A stretch of 64,000 nucleotides of DNA, taken from assembly GCA_031417395.1 (NCBI GenBank), contig JANOVM010000043.1, positions 102,365-166,364 of the forward strand, written 5' to 3'. Positions 55,056 to 63,865 of this stretch are shown one piece after another. Below the pieces are notes generated by a model. The model was not told where the DNA came from and made no database searches. It worked only from the letters and a program-made list of their open reading frames with translations. The translations under genes were made by a program, and so were the position numbers. Every line of letters begins with the position of its first letter. Positions within the stretch are counted from its first letter, which is position 1. This DNA is from JADKIH01 sp031417395. GTDB lineage: Bacteria; Bacteroidota; Bacteroidia; AKYH767-A; 2013-40CM-41-45.

Positions 55056-55892
55056 ATGAGCAAGACGAAGACCAAATCTAAAATTATTTCTAAAGGCAAA
55101 GCGAAGAAAAGCGCTCCTGTGAAGAAGAACGTTAAGAAGCCGGCAGCAAAAGCTGCAAAGCCGCTTAAGAAGAAAGCACCTGTAAAAGCAAAAGCTTCTG
55201 CGCCTAAGAAAAAAGTTGCCGTGCCCGTGAAAGCAAAAAGCAATAAGTCTGTAAAGCCGGTTAGCAAAAGCAAAAAAGAAATCAGCAAAAAGGTTGTACA
55301 AAAAGCTGCAGCTCCTGTTGCAGCTAAACCTGTAATCAGCAAAGCAACTAAGCCGGTTAAAAAACAAACGCCTCCCGTTGTTGAGAAAAAAACAGAGGTT
55401 CCTAAAGATAATCCACCACAGAATCGTCCTTCTGTAGGAAGACCAATTCCTGTCAACAGAAGGCCTGAACCGGCACGTGCAATAATCAGCAACAGTAAGC
55501 CTCAGGAAGAAACAGGTAAGAACCGTTATTCCGATGCAGAACTCGAAGAATTCCGCGACATCATAAATAAAAAACTGAAAGACGCACGTAAAGAGCTGGC
55601 ATTACTTCAGGCTCAAATGACAGCTTCCAACGATCATGGAACGGATGACACTGCCAGTACTTTTAAAATTCTGGAAGACGGATCCGATTCTCTTGCAAAA
55701 GAAGAAGCAGGACAACTTGCAGGCCGACAGAAAAAATTTATTGAGCAGCTTGAAAATGCCATGGTTCGTATTGAAAACAGAACGTATGGTATTTGCAAGG
55801 TAACCGGAAAGCTGATTCCGAAAGAACGCCTCCGTGCAGTTCCTCATACCACGCAAAGCATAGAAGCTAAATTAAATCAATACCGCGAATAA
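55056..55892 (+). CDS. DksA/TraR-family protein with long Lys/Ala/Pro-rich N-terminal tail
   Basis: A protein of 278 residues. Residues 1-115 are almost only Lys, Ala, Pro, Val and Ser (SKGKAKKSAPVKKNVKKP and similar), like the tail of histone H1. Residues about 155-278 are the DksA-like coiled coil (YSDAELEEFRDIINKKLKDA, ALLQAQM) and the end of the globular domain (RTYGICKVTGKLIPKERLRAVPHT). The usual four-cysteine zinc finger is reduced to one cysteine, as in many Bacteroidota members. It probably binds RNA polymerase through the coiled coil, and the tail may bind nucleic acid. It starts 28 bases after ileS and likely shares its message with lspA. Confidence 0.88.
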   Translation: MSKTKTKSKIISKGKAKKSAPVKKNVKKPAAKAAKPLKKKAPVKAKASAPKKKVAVPVKAKSNKSVKPVSKSKKEISKKVVQKAAAPVAAKPVISKATKPVKKQTPPVVEKKTEVPKDNPPQNRPSVGRPIPVNRRPEPARAIISNSKPQEETGKNRYSDAELEEFRDIINKKLKDARKELALLQAQMTASNDHGTDDTASTFKILEDGSDSLAKEEAGQLAGRQKKFIEQLENAMVRIENRTYGICKVTGKLIPKERLRAVPHTTQSIEAKLNQYRE

Positions 55893-55971
55893 CGGCTGAA
55901 ACGAAATCGGGAGTTTACAAACTTGTATTATTTTAAGTTGACACAATTCCAATTTCATTAAGATATCTCTG

Positions 55972-56622
55972 ATGAAGCGCCCTGCGCTAATTATATTTTT
56001 TATACTTTTTTTCGATCAGGCATTAAAGCTCTGGGTAAAGACGCACATGTATCTTGGCCAGGAATTTAGAATCTTCGACTGGTTCATTATACACTATACA
56101 GAAAATAACGGCATGGCCTTCGGCTATGAATTCGGCGGTATTTCCGGAAAATTGTTTCTTAGTATTTTTCGAATTATTGCTTCAGCAGTTATCGGATGGT
56201 ATCTGTATAAGCTAATCATCAAGAAAGCACACTCCGGATTAATACTATGCTTTTCATTAATTTTTGCCGGAGCAATCGGTAATATCATTGACAGTGCTTT
56301 TTTCGGAATGATTTTTTCTGAAGAAGTAAATGGAATGGCACAACTCTTTTCTCCGCTCGGAGGGTACAGTGGTTTTCTTCAGGGAAGAGTAGTTGATATG
56401 TTTTATTTCCCTCTTGTAAATACACAGTTTCCACATTGGCTTCCAATTATTGGCGGTCAGCCGTTTCAGTTTTTTAGGCCGGTTTTTAATGTTGCTGATT
56501 CTTCTATTACTATAGGTGTAATTCTTTTTATTGTTTTTCAGAAGAAATTTTCTCAGCAAAGTGTCCGGAAGGATACAGGCGAATCGGAGTCTGAAGCAAT
56601 TGTGAAAGATATTGCTGAGTAA
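55972..56622 (+). CDS. lspA: Lipoprotein signal peptidase (signal peptidase II)
   Basis: LspA removes signal peptides from lipidated prolipoproteins in the inner membrane. The 216-residue protein has four membrane segments. NNGMAFGYEFGG (about 45-56) is conserved motif. The two catalytic aspartates are in GRVVDMFYF (about D141) and FNVADSSITIG (about D176). A longer loop between segments (ISEEVNGMAQLFSPLGGY region) is usual for Bacteroidota. ATG at 55972, 79 bases after the DksA-like gene. Confidence 0.96.
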   Translation: MKRPALIIFFILFFDQALKLWVKTHMYLGQEFRIFDWFIIHYTENNGMAFGYEFGGISGKLFLSIFRIIASAVIGWYLYKLIIKKAHSGLILCFSLIFAGAIGNIIDSAFFGMIFSEEVNGMAQLFSPLGGYSGFLQGRVVDMFYFPLVNTQFPHWLPIIGGQPFQFFRPVFNVADSSITIGVILFIVFQKKFSQQSVRKDTGESESEAIVKDIAE

Positions 56623-56660
56623 ATTTTCTATCAGTGAGATTTCTCTGAGCAGGAGCGACT

Positions 56661-56825
56661 TTAATATATAACAATCTTTTTCACCACCCTGCTATCCTCA
56701 ACCATCACTTCAACAAAATAAACTTCGACGGGATGATTTTCCTGATGCCAAACCTGGTAATTTTTATCTTGGGTTTTTTTCTCCTGCATCTTTAAATATT
56801 GGTAAAAGCCATTCCCTCCTGTTTG
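56661..56825 (-). pseudogene. Remnant joining an IS200-like/REP-associated transposase piece to a T9SS tail
   Basis: The open minus-strand frame from a stop at 56826 to TAA at 56661 reads TGGNGFYQYLKMQEKKT, then YQVWHQENHPVEV and FVEVMVEDSRVVKKIVIY. FxxxxKxQ...KYQVWQxxxHP is the pattern of Y1 (REP-associated) transposases near the catalytic region's end. VYFVEV..EDSRVVKKIVIY looks like the end of a type A sorting domain. The two parts do not belong together, so this is probably a fusion of fragments. No gene is functional here. Confidence 0.45.
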
Positions 56826-56891
56826 TCAATTTTATACCTTCTCATACATCGAAAATAATTCAGAATATACGTGGAGTCAACGCATTAAAAT

Positions 56892-57040
56892 GAGGTTATA
56901 TTATTATCTTGCATAAAATAGCTTACTTTACTTACTTATTCACAATGAAGAGGGGAACTAAAAAAGTCGTAGTCCGCGCGAATAGATGTCTGTTCATTTA
57001 ATCAAAGTTGGTGCTCGTGCTTAGACTGCTCCTAGCGGGG
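56892..57040 (+). repeat. ~148-bp dispersed repeat, copy 1
   Basis: Starts GAGGTTAT and ends CTCCTAGCGGGG. Over nearly the whole length it matches the copy at 58413-58560, including CACAATGAAGAGGGGAACTA, GTCGTAGTCCGCGCGAATAG and AAAGTTGGTGCTCG. Internal inverted parts TAGTC..GCGCG and GCG..TTAGACT could form a hairpin. ATTATCTTGCATAA inside resembles a -7 box. A short frame (MKRGTKKVVVRANRC) is shared by both copies but is unlikely to be a gene. Confidence 0.75.
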
Positions 57041-57279
57041 ATGAAAACAAGAAAATTATTCCAAACATTATGATAAGTGGTAAACAAGCTGGTAGGTACT
57101 ATATGGAAACAGGTCGATATAAATACTATGAGGATTTTATTTTAAGTACAAATAATCTTAATAAACTATTTGTTTCAGACATGTTGCTGCATTTTGGAAA
57201 TGAATTACCCGCTGATAATTATAACAATAATAAAATTATTGCTGAACCTAAATACAAGACCTACTCCAGTCCTCCGTGA
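57025..57279 (+). CDS. Short open frame, unknown; possible fragment
   Basis: Open from after a TAG at 57022-57024 to TGA at 57277-57279; first ATG at 57070 gives 69 residues (MISGKQAGRYYMETGRYKYY). It continues out of the repeat, and no family was recognised. The peptide is Tyr/Asn-rich and has no signal. Its place between a repeat and a small LRR protein, and its low GC, recall a toxin C-terminal fragment with an immunity gene, but this is only a guess. Confidence 0.35.
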   Translation, partial: TAPSGDENKKIIPNIMISGKQAGRYYMETGRYKYYEDFILSTNNLNKLFVSDMLLHFGNELPADNYNNNKIIAEPKYKTYSSPP

Positions 57280-57328
57280 TAAAAAAATAATATTTTTTTA
57301 TCACAAACTAACTACTAAACATTAACAA

Positions 57329-58099
57329 TTGATGACTAATAAATTAATTAATCATATTATCTATTTTATTTCTTTAATATTAATAATTTTTACCAATGAT
57401 TCTTGTGATAAAGGAAAGACAAGTTTACTAAATGATTCTGAAAATTTAAATTATTTAATAAATTATATTAATGATAATAAAAAAAATAAATATTTTTATA
57501 TAAGTGTTGGTTATGAATTAGGCTATATTAAAACCATGCAGATTAATGGAGCATATTTTAAAGAAATGCCTACAATTTTAAAATCATTTGATCACTTAGA
57601 AATGTTATATTTAGAAAAAATTGATATAGATTCATCAATTGTATTTCCAGATCTCAAAAATTTGAAAAATCTGGAAATCTCTAATAGTAATCTAGTAAAA
57701 ATTCCTGAATTATCCAATTTAAAGGCATTAACGGATTTAGATATTTCTCTTAATTCTAAACTTCAAGATAGTATAATCTTGGATTTGCCAAATAATATTG
57801 AGAGGGTAGATATGACCTTATGTCCCATAAAGAAATTAGTAATAAGAGGAAATAGCAGTATTAAAATACTAAGTTTAGATCTAACAAAAATAACGGAGAT
57901 TGATAATTCCATATATGATTTACCTAAATTGGAAAAATTATATATATATAATGATGAATTATCTGAAATTGATATAAGTAGATTTAGAAATATTAAATAT
58001 ATTAAATGCAATGGAAAACTTTTTAGAAATATTAACCTTGATTACTTTAGAAACCTTTCTATTGTAATTGATACAAATTTGTATCTAAATTATAATTAA
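57329..58099 (+). CDS. Leucine-rich-repeat protein, probable lipoprotein
   Basis: A protein of 256 residues with an N-terminal hydrophobic segment (about 8-22) ending FTNDSC, a weak lipobox. Residues about 80-245 hold six or seven LRR units of about 20 residues (LEMLYLEKIDI, LKNLEISNSNL, LTDLDISLNSKL, IKILSLDLTKI, LEKLYIYNDEL). Extremely AT-rich compared with neighbours, which suggests recent transfer. It could bind a protein partner at the cell surface; an immunity role is speculative. First ATG of two (57329 or next) is used. Confidence 0.7.
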   Translation: MMTNKLINHIIYFISLILIIFTNDSCDKGKTSLLNDSENLNYLINYINDNKKNKYFYISVGYELGYIKTMQINGAYFKEMPTILKSFDHLEMLYLEKIDIDSSIVFPDLKNLKNLEISNSNLVKIPELSNLKALTDLDISLNSKLQDSIILDLPNNIERVDMTLCPIKKLVIRGNSSIKILSLDLTKITEIDNSIYDLPKLEKLYIYNDELSEIDISRFRNIKYIKCNGKLFRNINLDYFRNLSIVIDTNLYLNYN

Positions 58100-58113
58100 C
58101 CAAAATAATTCTA

Positions 58114-58296
58114 TTAATAAATTTGTAATCTATAAAATCCATAGACAATACTGTTTCTATTGTATGGCCTTAGAAAAGTCCAATTATTTATTTCTGGAAC
58201 TCCTTCTCCTGGCGTTTGTGATAGATAATAAACCCATCTCCCTGCCAATGCAAAATCTTTAGTAAGCATCCGTCCAAATACATATTGCAGATAATT
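58114..58296 (-). pseudogene. C-terminal fragment of an outer-membrane beta-barrel protein
   Basis: A 60-codon minus-strand frame opens after a TGA at 58297 and ends TAA at 58114. It reads NYLQYVFGRMLTKDFALAGRW, then LRPYNRNSIVYGFYRLQIY. Alternating aromatic/polar residues and a terminal aromatic (Tyr) are typical of the last strands of outer-membrane barrels. There is no credible start, so it is a gene tail left by rearrangement. Confidence 0.5.
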
Positions 58297-58332
58297 TCAT
58301 AGTTCCTTTTCTTTGCTTCCAAACAAAAAGCT

Positions 58333-58437
58333 ATGGAAGGTACAAAAAATTATCAAAAGAGATTTACCCGGGCGGAAATCCAGGAATTATTAACGCAATG
58401 CCGCCAAAGCGGGAGGTTATTTTATTATCTTGCATAA
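58333..58437 (+). pseudogene. N-terminal fragment of an IS66-like accessory protein
   Basis: ATG at 58333 starts MEGTKNYQKRFTRAEIQELL then TQCRQSG, like the helix-turn-helix start of IS66-family TnpA proteins. It enters the 148-bp repeat at 58413 and stops at 58437. The fragment shows that the repeat, or a deletion ending at it, cut an insertion sequence here. Confidence 0.45.
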
Positions 58438-58588
58438 ATTAGCTTACTTTACTTACTTATTCACAATGAAGAGGGGAACTAAAAAGGTCGTAGTCCGCGC
58501 GAATAGATGTCTGGTCTTTTATTCAAAGTTGGTGCTCGCGCTTAGACTACTCCTAGCAGGGTTTGCGCGCTTAGACTACTCCTAGCGT
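58413..58588 (+). repeat. ~148-bp dispersed repeat, copy 2, with duplicated tail
   Basis: The counterpart of 56892-57040. At its end the unit GCGCTTAGACTACTCCTAGC occurs twice (about 58538-58557 and 58568-58587). The gene for the GT-C-like protein starts 16 bases after it. Confidence 0.75.
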
Positions 58589-58603
58589 GTAAGTAATAAA
58601 AAC

Positions 58604-60217
58604 ATGAATTATATTAAACTCTCTATTTTTTGGATAATACTTACAGCTATTGCTAACCCAATCGGTGAATTTCCTTTAAACGACGATTGGGCTTATTATA
58701 AAGATGTATTAAATCTTATCAATTACGGACACTTAGAATTTGTTGATTGGTCGGCAATGACTTTGGTTTCACAAATTTTCCTAGGATCTTTACTTTGTAA
58801 AATTTGCGGTTTCTCTTTTTCTCTCTTACGAATTTTGACTTCAATCATAGGTTTGATAGGGATTCTTACATCCTATAAAATTCTAAAGGAAATTACTTCA
58901 AACGATAAGCTTTCGTTTTTTGTTAGTATTTTACTAATGGGAAACCCGTTGTTTTTTTCTCTATCAAATACATTTATGACAGATATTTATTTTTATACTT
59001 TTTCAGTTATATCAATTTTTTATTTTATTCGTAGCCTTAGTTCAAATAAATTGCAACAAATATTTATTGCTACGGTATTCGTTATAATAGCAACCCTAAT
59101 ACGTCAAATTGGAATAATTATTCCTATTTCATTTGCACTTGTGAGTTATTATAAATCAAGCCTTATTAACAAGTCAACCATTTTAAGGTTCTTAGCACCT
59201 CTCTTTTTTACCGGAATAACTCTATTTCTTTTTAATTATTGGGTATCTTTTTCGCATAAGAATCTGACAAGTTATTTTTCATTGGAAACAATGTTTTCAA
59301 AAATTGGAATAAAAACATTTTCTCATGTTTTTTATAGGTTAGGCACTACCGGTATGACTTTAGGCTTATTTTTATTTCCATTATTAATACTTCTGCTTCC
59401 TCGTTTTATAAATAGTTTCTGGAGAAGGGAAAATGGATTGAGTTTAATTATTACTATAATATTTTCGGTTCCACTTATTCGTGCCTGGAACAGTATTCCA
59501 TTAGGAAACATACTTTTTAATTTCGGAGTCGGCCCGAAATTATTAAAGGATGTATACATTTTACATACGAATAATTATCCTGCCTTGAACTCTATAGCAA
59601 TGAACGTTCTTAGAGTGATTAGTCTTGCCGGAGGAATCATGTTGTTTTATTTATTTTTAAGCTATTTATTTAATTTGAAAAAGCCTCCCTCCGCAACGCA
59701 GGAAGGACAAAATGTAAAAATATTTTCACTCATTATTGTTATACTGTATTTTGGAACTTTTGTAATTCCCGATTTTTTCTTTGATCGATATTTAATTCAA
59801 TTAATGCTCCCATTAATTGTTATTATTCTTCCTTTTTCAATGGCAATTGATTTTAAAAATAAATATGTAATTATTTCTTATTCATTTGCTTTTTTGTTTC
59901 TGCTATTTTCTGTGGGTTTGACGCACGACTATCTCTCATGGAATAGAGCAAGATGGCAAGGATTAAATTATTTGATGACTGATTTGAAAAAATCACCACA
60001 TAAAATTGACGGGGGATTTGAATTTAATGGTTGGTTCCAAACGGGTGCAATTCAGCAAGGGAAAATAAAAAGTTGGTGGATGGTAGACAATGATGATTAT
60101 ATTTTAACTTTCGGCCCCTTACCCGGATATAAAATATTAAAATTGATTCCATATAGCCAATATATCCCTTTTGAAAAAAGAAATATACACATTTTATATA
60201 AAGATTCAATAGAATAG
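58604..60217 (+). CDS. GT-C-like integral membrane protein, possible glycosyltransferase
   Basis: A protein of 537 residues with about 11-12 membrane segments. The first periplasmic loop begins GEFPLNDDWAYYKD, whose paired aspartates fit the catalytic acid position of GT-C (ArnT/PMT-like) glycosyltransferases; a small soluble domain ends the chain (from about 440). The motif TFMTDIYFY after segment 4 is also typical. It likely uses a polyprenyl-phosphate sugar. Donor and acceptor are unknown. Very AT-rich; it begins right after repeat copy 2, so its promoter may be in the repeat. Confidence 0.7.
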   Translation: MNYIKLSIFWIILTAIANPIGEFPLNDDWAYYKDVLNLINYGHLEFVDWSAMTLVSQIFLGSLLCKICGFSFSLLRILTSIIGLIGILTSYKILKEITSNDKLSFFVSILLMGNPLFFSLSNTFMTDIYFYTFSVISIFYFIRSLSSNKLQQIFIATVFVIIATLIRQIGIIIPISFALVSYYKSSLINKSTILRFLAPLFFTGITLFLFNYWVSFSHKNLTSYFSLETMFSKIGIKTFSHVFYRLGTTGMTLGLFLFPLLILLLPRFINSFWRRENGLSLIITIIFSVPLIRAWNSIPLGNILFNFGVGPKLLKDVYILHTNNYPALNSIAMNVLRVISLAGGIMLFYLFLSYLFNLKKPPSATQEGQNVKIFSLIIVILYFGTFVIPDFFFDRYLIQLMLPLIVIILPFSMAIDFKNKYVIISYSFAFLFLLFSVGLTHDYLSWNRARWQGLNYLMTDLKKSPHKIDGGFEFNGWFQTGAIQQGKIKSWWMVDNDDYILTFGPLPGYKILKLIPYSQYIPFEKRNIHILYKDSIE

Positions 60218-60346
60218 CATATTTTATATGCTTTCCTGACCCCCTTTTTTTCTAAAGGTTATCTTAGTATTTTGTACCCCGAATAGAACTCTAAATTTAA
60301 AAATTTAAGCAAACAGCATTTCCTGATTTGCATAAAATCCTCTCTC

Positions 60347-61717
60347 ATGCCGACAAAATTATTTTTATTCATTTTTTTATCACTTTCATTTTCAGTCTCC
60401 GGACAAACAAACGACTCCATTGTTATGCGGAAAATATTTACCGAGACATTGACAAATGGAAAAGCTCATGCTTTGTTAAGGGAGCTTACAAAAGATATTG
60501 GAAAAAGAATAAGCGGATCACCCGAAGCGGATAAAGCGGTTGAATGGACAAAGAAAAAAATGATTGAAGCGGGAGCTGATACCGTTTATTTACAGCCCGT
60601 CATGGTGCCTCACTGGGTTAGAGGAGAAAAAGAAAAAGCAATCATTGTAGAAACTAATGGAAATAAAACGGAAGTTCCAATTTTGGCTTTGGGTAATTCT
60701 ATTGCAACACCACCTTCAGGAATAACGGTTGGCATTGTTGAAATAAACAATATGGAGCAATTGGAAAAACTAGGCAAGGATAAAATAAGCGGAAAAATTG
60801 TTTTTTATAATTATCCTTTTGATGAATCCATGATAAATACATTTGAATCTTATGGCGATGCAGTTGGATACAGATGGGCAGGTCCGAGTCAGGCTGCACG
60901 TTACGGAGCAGTTGCAACAGTATGCCGTTCCATGACAAATGCTTCCGATAACTTTCCACATACAGGTTCTATGCGTTATGTCGATTCATTGCCTCAAATT
61001 CCATGTTGTGCAATAAGTACGAATGGGGCTGATTTGTTAAGCAGGATTCTTCGTTCCAATAAAGAGACTAAATTATTTCTTAAACAGAATTGTCATTTCG
61101 AGGATAGCGTTTTGTCATACAATGTAATCGGAGAAATACGTGGAAGTGAATTTCCAAATGAATATGTAACTGTTGGCGGTCATTTGGATTCATGGGATTG
61201 TGGTGAAGGTGCCCACGACGATGGCGCCGGCATTGTTCAGTGTATTGAAATGATCCGTACTTATAAAGCTTTAAATATTAAACCGAAGAGAACCATACGC
61301 GCTGTTGCTTTTATGAATGAAGAAAATGGTTTGCGCGGAGGTAAAAAGTATGCCGCTGTAGCTTATGAAAAAAAGGAGAAGCATGTAGCCGCAATGGAAA
61401 GTGATGCCGGAGGATTTGTGCCGCTTGGTTTTGGACTTAACATGACGGAAATAAAAAAGGAAGCAATACGAAAATGGGCTCCGCTGTTTTTACCATACGG
61501 TATATTCGACTTCACTAAAGATGGCGATGGTGCTGACATATCACCTCTTGAAAAAATGGATGTGCCGCTTATCGGTTTGCAGGTTAATTCGCAGCGGTAT
61601 TTTGACTTTCATCATACCGATAACGATGTATTTGAAAATGTAAATAAGCGAGAACTCCTTCTGGGGTCTGCCGCAATGTCATCCATGGCTTATCTGTTGG
61701 CCTTTTATGGTTTGTAA
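60347..61717 (+). CDS. M28-family zinc peptidase, carboxypeptidase-Q-like, secreted
   Basis: A protein of 456 residues with a signal peptide (cut after VSGQ). Residues about 110-260 hold a PA-like insert. The di-zinc site is complete: H and D in GGHLDSWD, D in AHDDGAG, E-E in MNEENG, D in ESDAGG and H in DFHHTDND. The order fits M28 aminopeptidases/carboxypeptidase Q, which release N-terminal amino acids or dipeptides outside the cytoplasm. ATG at 60347. uvrC follows 51 bases after its stop, on its own weak promoter. Confidence 0.88.
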   Translation: MPTKLFLFIFLSLSFSVSGQTNDSIVMRKIFTETLTNGKAHALLRELTKDIGKRISGSPEADKAVEWTKKKMIEAGADTVYLQPVMVPHWVRGEKEKAIIVETNGNKTEVPILALGNSIATPPSGITVGIVEINNMEQLEKLGKDKISGKIVFYNYPFDESMINTFESYGDAVGYRWAGPSQAARYGAVATVCRSMTNASDNFPHTGSMRYVDSLPQIPCCAISTNGADLLSRILRSNKETKLFLKQNCHFEDSVLSYNVIGEIRGSEFPNEYVTVGGHLDSWDCGEGAHDDGAGIVQCIEMIRTYKALNIKPKRTIRAVAFMNEENGLRGGKKYAAVAYEKKEKHVAAMESDAGGFVPLGFGLNMTEIKKEAIRKWAPLFLPYGIFDFTKDGDGADISPLEKMDVPLIGLQVNSQRYFDFHHTDNDVFENVNKRELLLGSAAMSSMAYLLAFYGL

Positions 61718-61768
61718 TATTTTTGTAAAGTCTTTGCAAAAAATATTTTACCTTACTTTGTGCCGCCA

Positions 61769-63574
61769 ATGAAATCCTCCCATATTGAATCTGTTATTTC
61801 TACACTGCCTGACAGTCCGGGAGTTTATCAGTTTTACGATAAAGAGAACAAACTTTTATACGTAGGCAAAGCGAAATCGCTGAAGAAAAGAGTCATGTCT
61901 TATTTTCGAGACGATATAAACCTGAACGGAAAGACCACTGTAATGGTAAGGAAGATCGCTGACATTAAAATACTTGTCGTCGATTCAGAGTTGGATGCAC
62001 TTTTATTGGAAAACAGTCTGATTAAAAAACATCAGCCGCGGTATAATATAAATCTTAAGGATGATAAAACATATCCGTGGATTTGCATTAAGAATGAAAA
62101 CTTTCCCCGGATTTTTTCCACCCGAAGAATGATACCGGACGGTTCTGAATACTTTGGTCCGTATACGCCGGTGAAAATGATTCATACCCTTCTTGATTTA
62201 ATCGGCCAGCTTTATAAACTCAGAAATTGCAATCTTAACCTTTCCTTAGAAAATATTCAGAAAAAGAAATTTAAAGTTTGCCTGGAATACAATATTGGAA
62301 ATTGCAAAGGCCCTTGCGAAGGACATCAATTGCAAGCGGATTATGATCAGTCGATAAAAGAAATACGTTTGATTCTTAAAGGAAACATTAACCATGTCAT
62401 CCAACATTTGAAAGTGCTGATGAATAAACTATCAGCTGACTTTAATTATGAAGAAGCTCAATCGATAAAAGAAAAAATCGAACTTCTGGAGAAATTTAAA
62501 ATAAAATCGGTTGTCGTAAATCCTGCTATTCACAATACCGATGTATTTTCAATGGTAGTTGACGGCGATTTTGCTTATGTCAATTTTTTACGGATCATGA
62601 ACGGTTCTATTATCCAGGGACACACCGTTGAAATAAAACGTAAACTGGAAGAAACACCGGAAGAACTTTTAGAATTGGCAATTGCCGATCTTCGCAGCCG
62701 TTTTCACAGTGATGCCAATGAAATCATTGTTCCTTTTGAAATGCCTGTATTGTATGAGAATGTAATTTTTACTGTTCCTAAGATCGGCGATAAAAAACAT
62801 TTGCTAACGCTTTCTGAAAGCAACGTTCGCAATTACATGCGGGAACGTGATCTCAGAGATGAAAAGTTAAATCCGGAAAACAAAGTTAACCGCCTGATGG
62901 AAAAAATGAAAATAGATCTTCGGTTAAAACATCAGCCAAGGCATATAGAGTGTTTTGATAATTCAAATATACTTGGAGAACATGCCGTTGCAGCATTGAG
63001 CGTTTTCGTAAACGGAAAACCATCGAAAAAGGATTACAGGCATTTCAACATTAAAACTGTAGAGGGCCCTGATGACTTTGCTTCTATGGAAGAAGTTGTT
63101 TTCCGACGTTACAAACGTTTGCTCGACGAAGCTCTTGAACTACCCGATTTAATTGTCATCGACGGTGGAAAAGGACAATTAAGTTCTGCAATGAACAGTC
63201 TGGAAAAACTAGGCCTGCAAGGAAAAATTCCAATCATAGGAATAGCAAAAAAGCTGGAAGAGATTTATTATCCTCACGATTCCCTTCCATTGTACATTGA
63301 TAAAAAAAGTGAAACACTTCGTGTCATCCAGCACATGCGCGACGAAGCACATCGTTTCGGAATAACGCATCACAGGAAAAAAAGAAGTAAAGCTCTTGTC
63401 AAAACAGAACTCTCCGACATCAAAGGTATTGGCGATGCTACAGCACAGGATTTGTTGCGGCATTTCAGATCTGTAAAAAAAATAAAGGAAGCTACACTTT
63501 CGGATTTAACAGCCATCGTCGGAAATGCAAAAGCAAAAATCGTTTTTGATTTCTTTGACAGTAAAAAGAATTAA
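61769..63574 (+). CDS. uvrC: Excinuclease ABC subunit C
   Basis: UvrC makes both incisions in nucleotide excision repair with UvrA and UvrB. The 601-residue protein has an N-terminal GIY-YIG domain (GVYQFYDKENKLLYVGKAKS), a UVR segment for UvrB (DFNYEEAQSIKEKIELLEKF, about 233), the RNase H-like endonuclease (ECFDNSNILGEHAVAALSVF and LIVIDGGKGQL) and C-terminal helix-hairpin-helix motifs (LSDIKGIGDATAQDLLRHF). A GTG three codons upstream (61760) overlaps TTACTTTG, a near-consensus -7 box, so I use the ATG at 61769. Length is standard. Confidence 0.96.
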   Translation: MKSSHIESVISTLPDSPGVYQFYDKENKLLYVGKAKSLKKRVMSYFRDDINLNGKTTVMVRKIADIKILVVDSELDALLLENSLIKKHQPRYNINLKDDKTYPWICIKNENFPRIFSTRRMIPDGSEYFGPYTPVKMIHTLLDLIGQLYKLRNCNLNLSLENIQKKKFKVCLEYNIGNCKGPCEGHQLQADYDQSIKEIRLILKGNINHVIQHLKVLMNKLSADFNYEEAQSIKEKIELLEKFKIKSVVVNPAIHNTDVFSMVVDGDFAYVNFLRIMNGSIIQGHTVEIKRKLEETPEELLELAIADLRSRFHSDANEIIVPFEMPVLYENVIFTVPKIGDKKHLLTLSESNVRNYMRERDLRDEKLNPENKVNRLMEKMKIDLRLKHQPRHIECFDNSNILGEHAVAALSVFVNGKPSKKDYRHFNIKTVEGPDDFASMEEVVFRRYKRLLDEALELPDLIVIDGGKGQLSSAMNSLEKLGLQGKIPIIGIAKKLEEIYYPHDSLPLYIDKKSETLRVIQHMRDEAHRFGITHHRKKRSKALVKTELSDIKGIGDATAQDLLRHFRSVKKIKEATLSDLTAIVGNAKAKIVFDFFDSKKN

Positions 63575-63865
63575 TCTTTTATTTAGTGTGTGGGTTTGAG
63601 AATTTTGATAAGAATTTATTCGGAAGAAATTGACTTCTTTAATTAATTCAAATATTTTGGATAAACGTATTAACCGGGTAAGGAAGGCATATTTTGCCCC
63701 GGGGGCCTCAAAATCAAAAAACGAAAAGCCCTTGGTTCACCCAATCCGATTTATTACAATACGAAAGGATTAATATACTTCGAAAGGGCAGGTTATGTGA
63801 TTTGAATAAAGATATTTCGAATTTAGTTAATTACCTTCCTACGGCTACTCGGGAACCATCTGTCT
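63575..63865. other. Gap between uvrC and the insertion sequence
   Basis: About 290 bases without an intact gene. GCATATTTTGCCCCGGGGGC near 63688 holds a small palindrome (GCCCCGGGGGC). A short plus-strand frame ending at TGA near 63804 (ALGSPNPIYYNTKGLIYFER) could be the end of a lost gene; it was not identified. Confidence 0.4.

Noticed and set aside
55052..55492. 146-codon minus-strand frame with repeated Leu/Phe/Thr/Ala
   Set aside because: It is the antisense of the Lys/Ala-rich tail of the DksA-like protein; composition follows from the codons on the other strand.
56945..57001. Short frame MKRGTKKVVVRANRC in repeat copy 1
   Set aside because: Repeated in copy 2 with a different end; no support beyond the repeat's own conservation.
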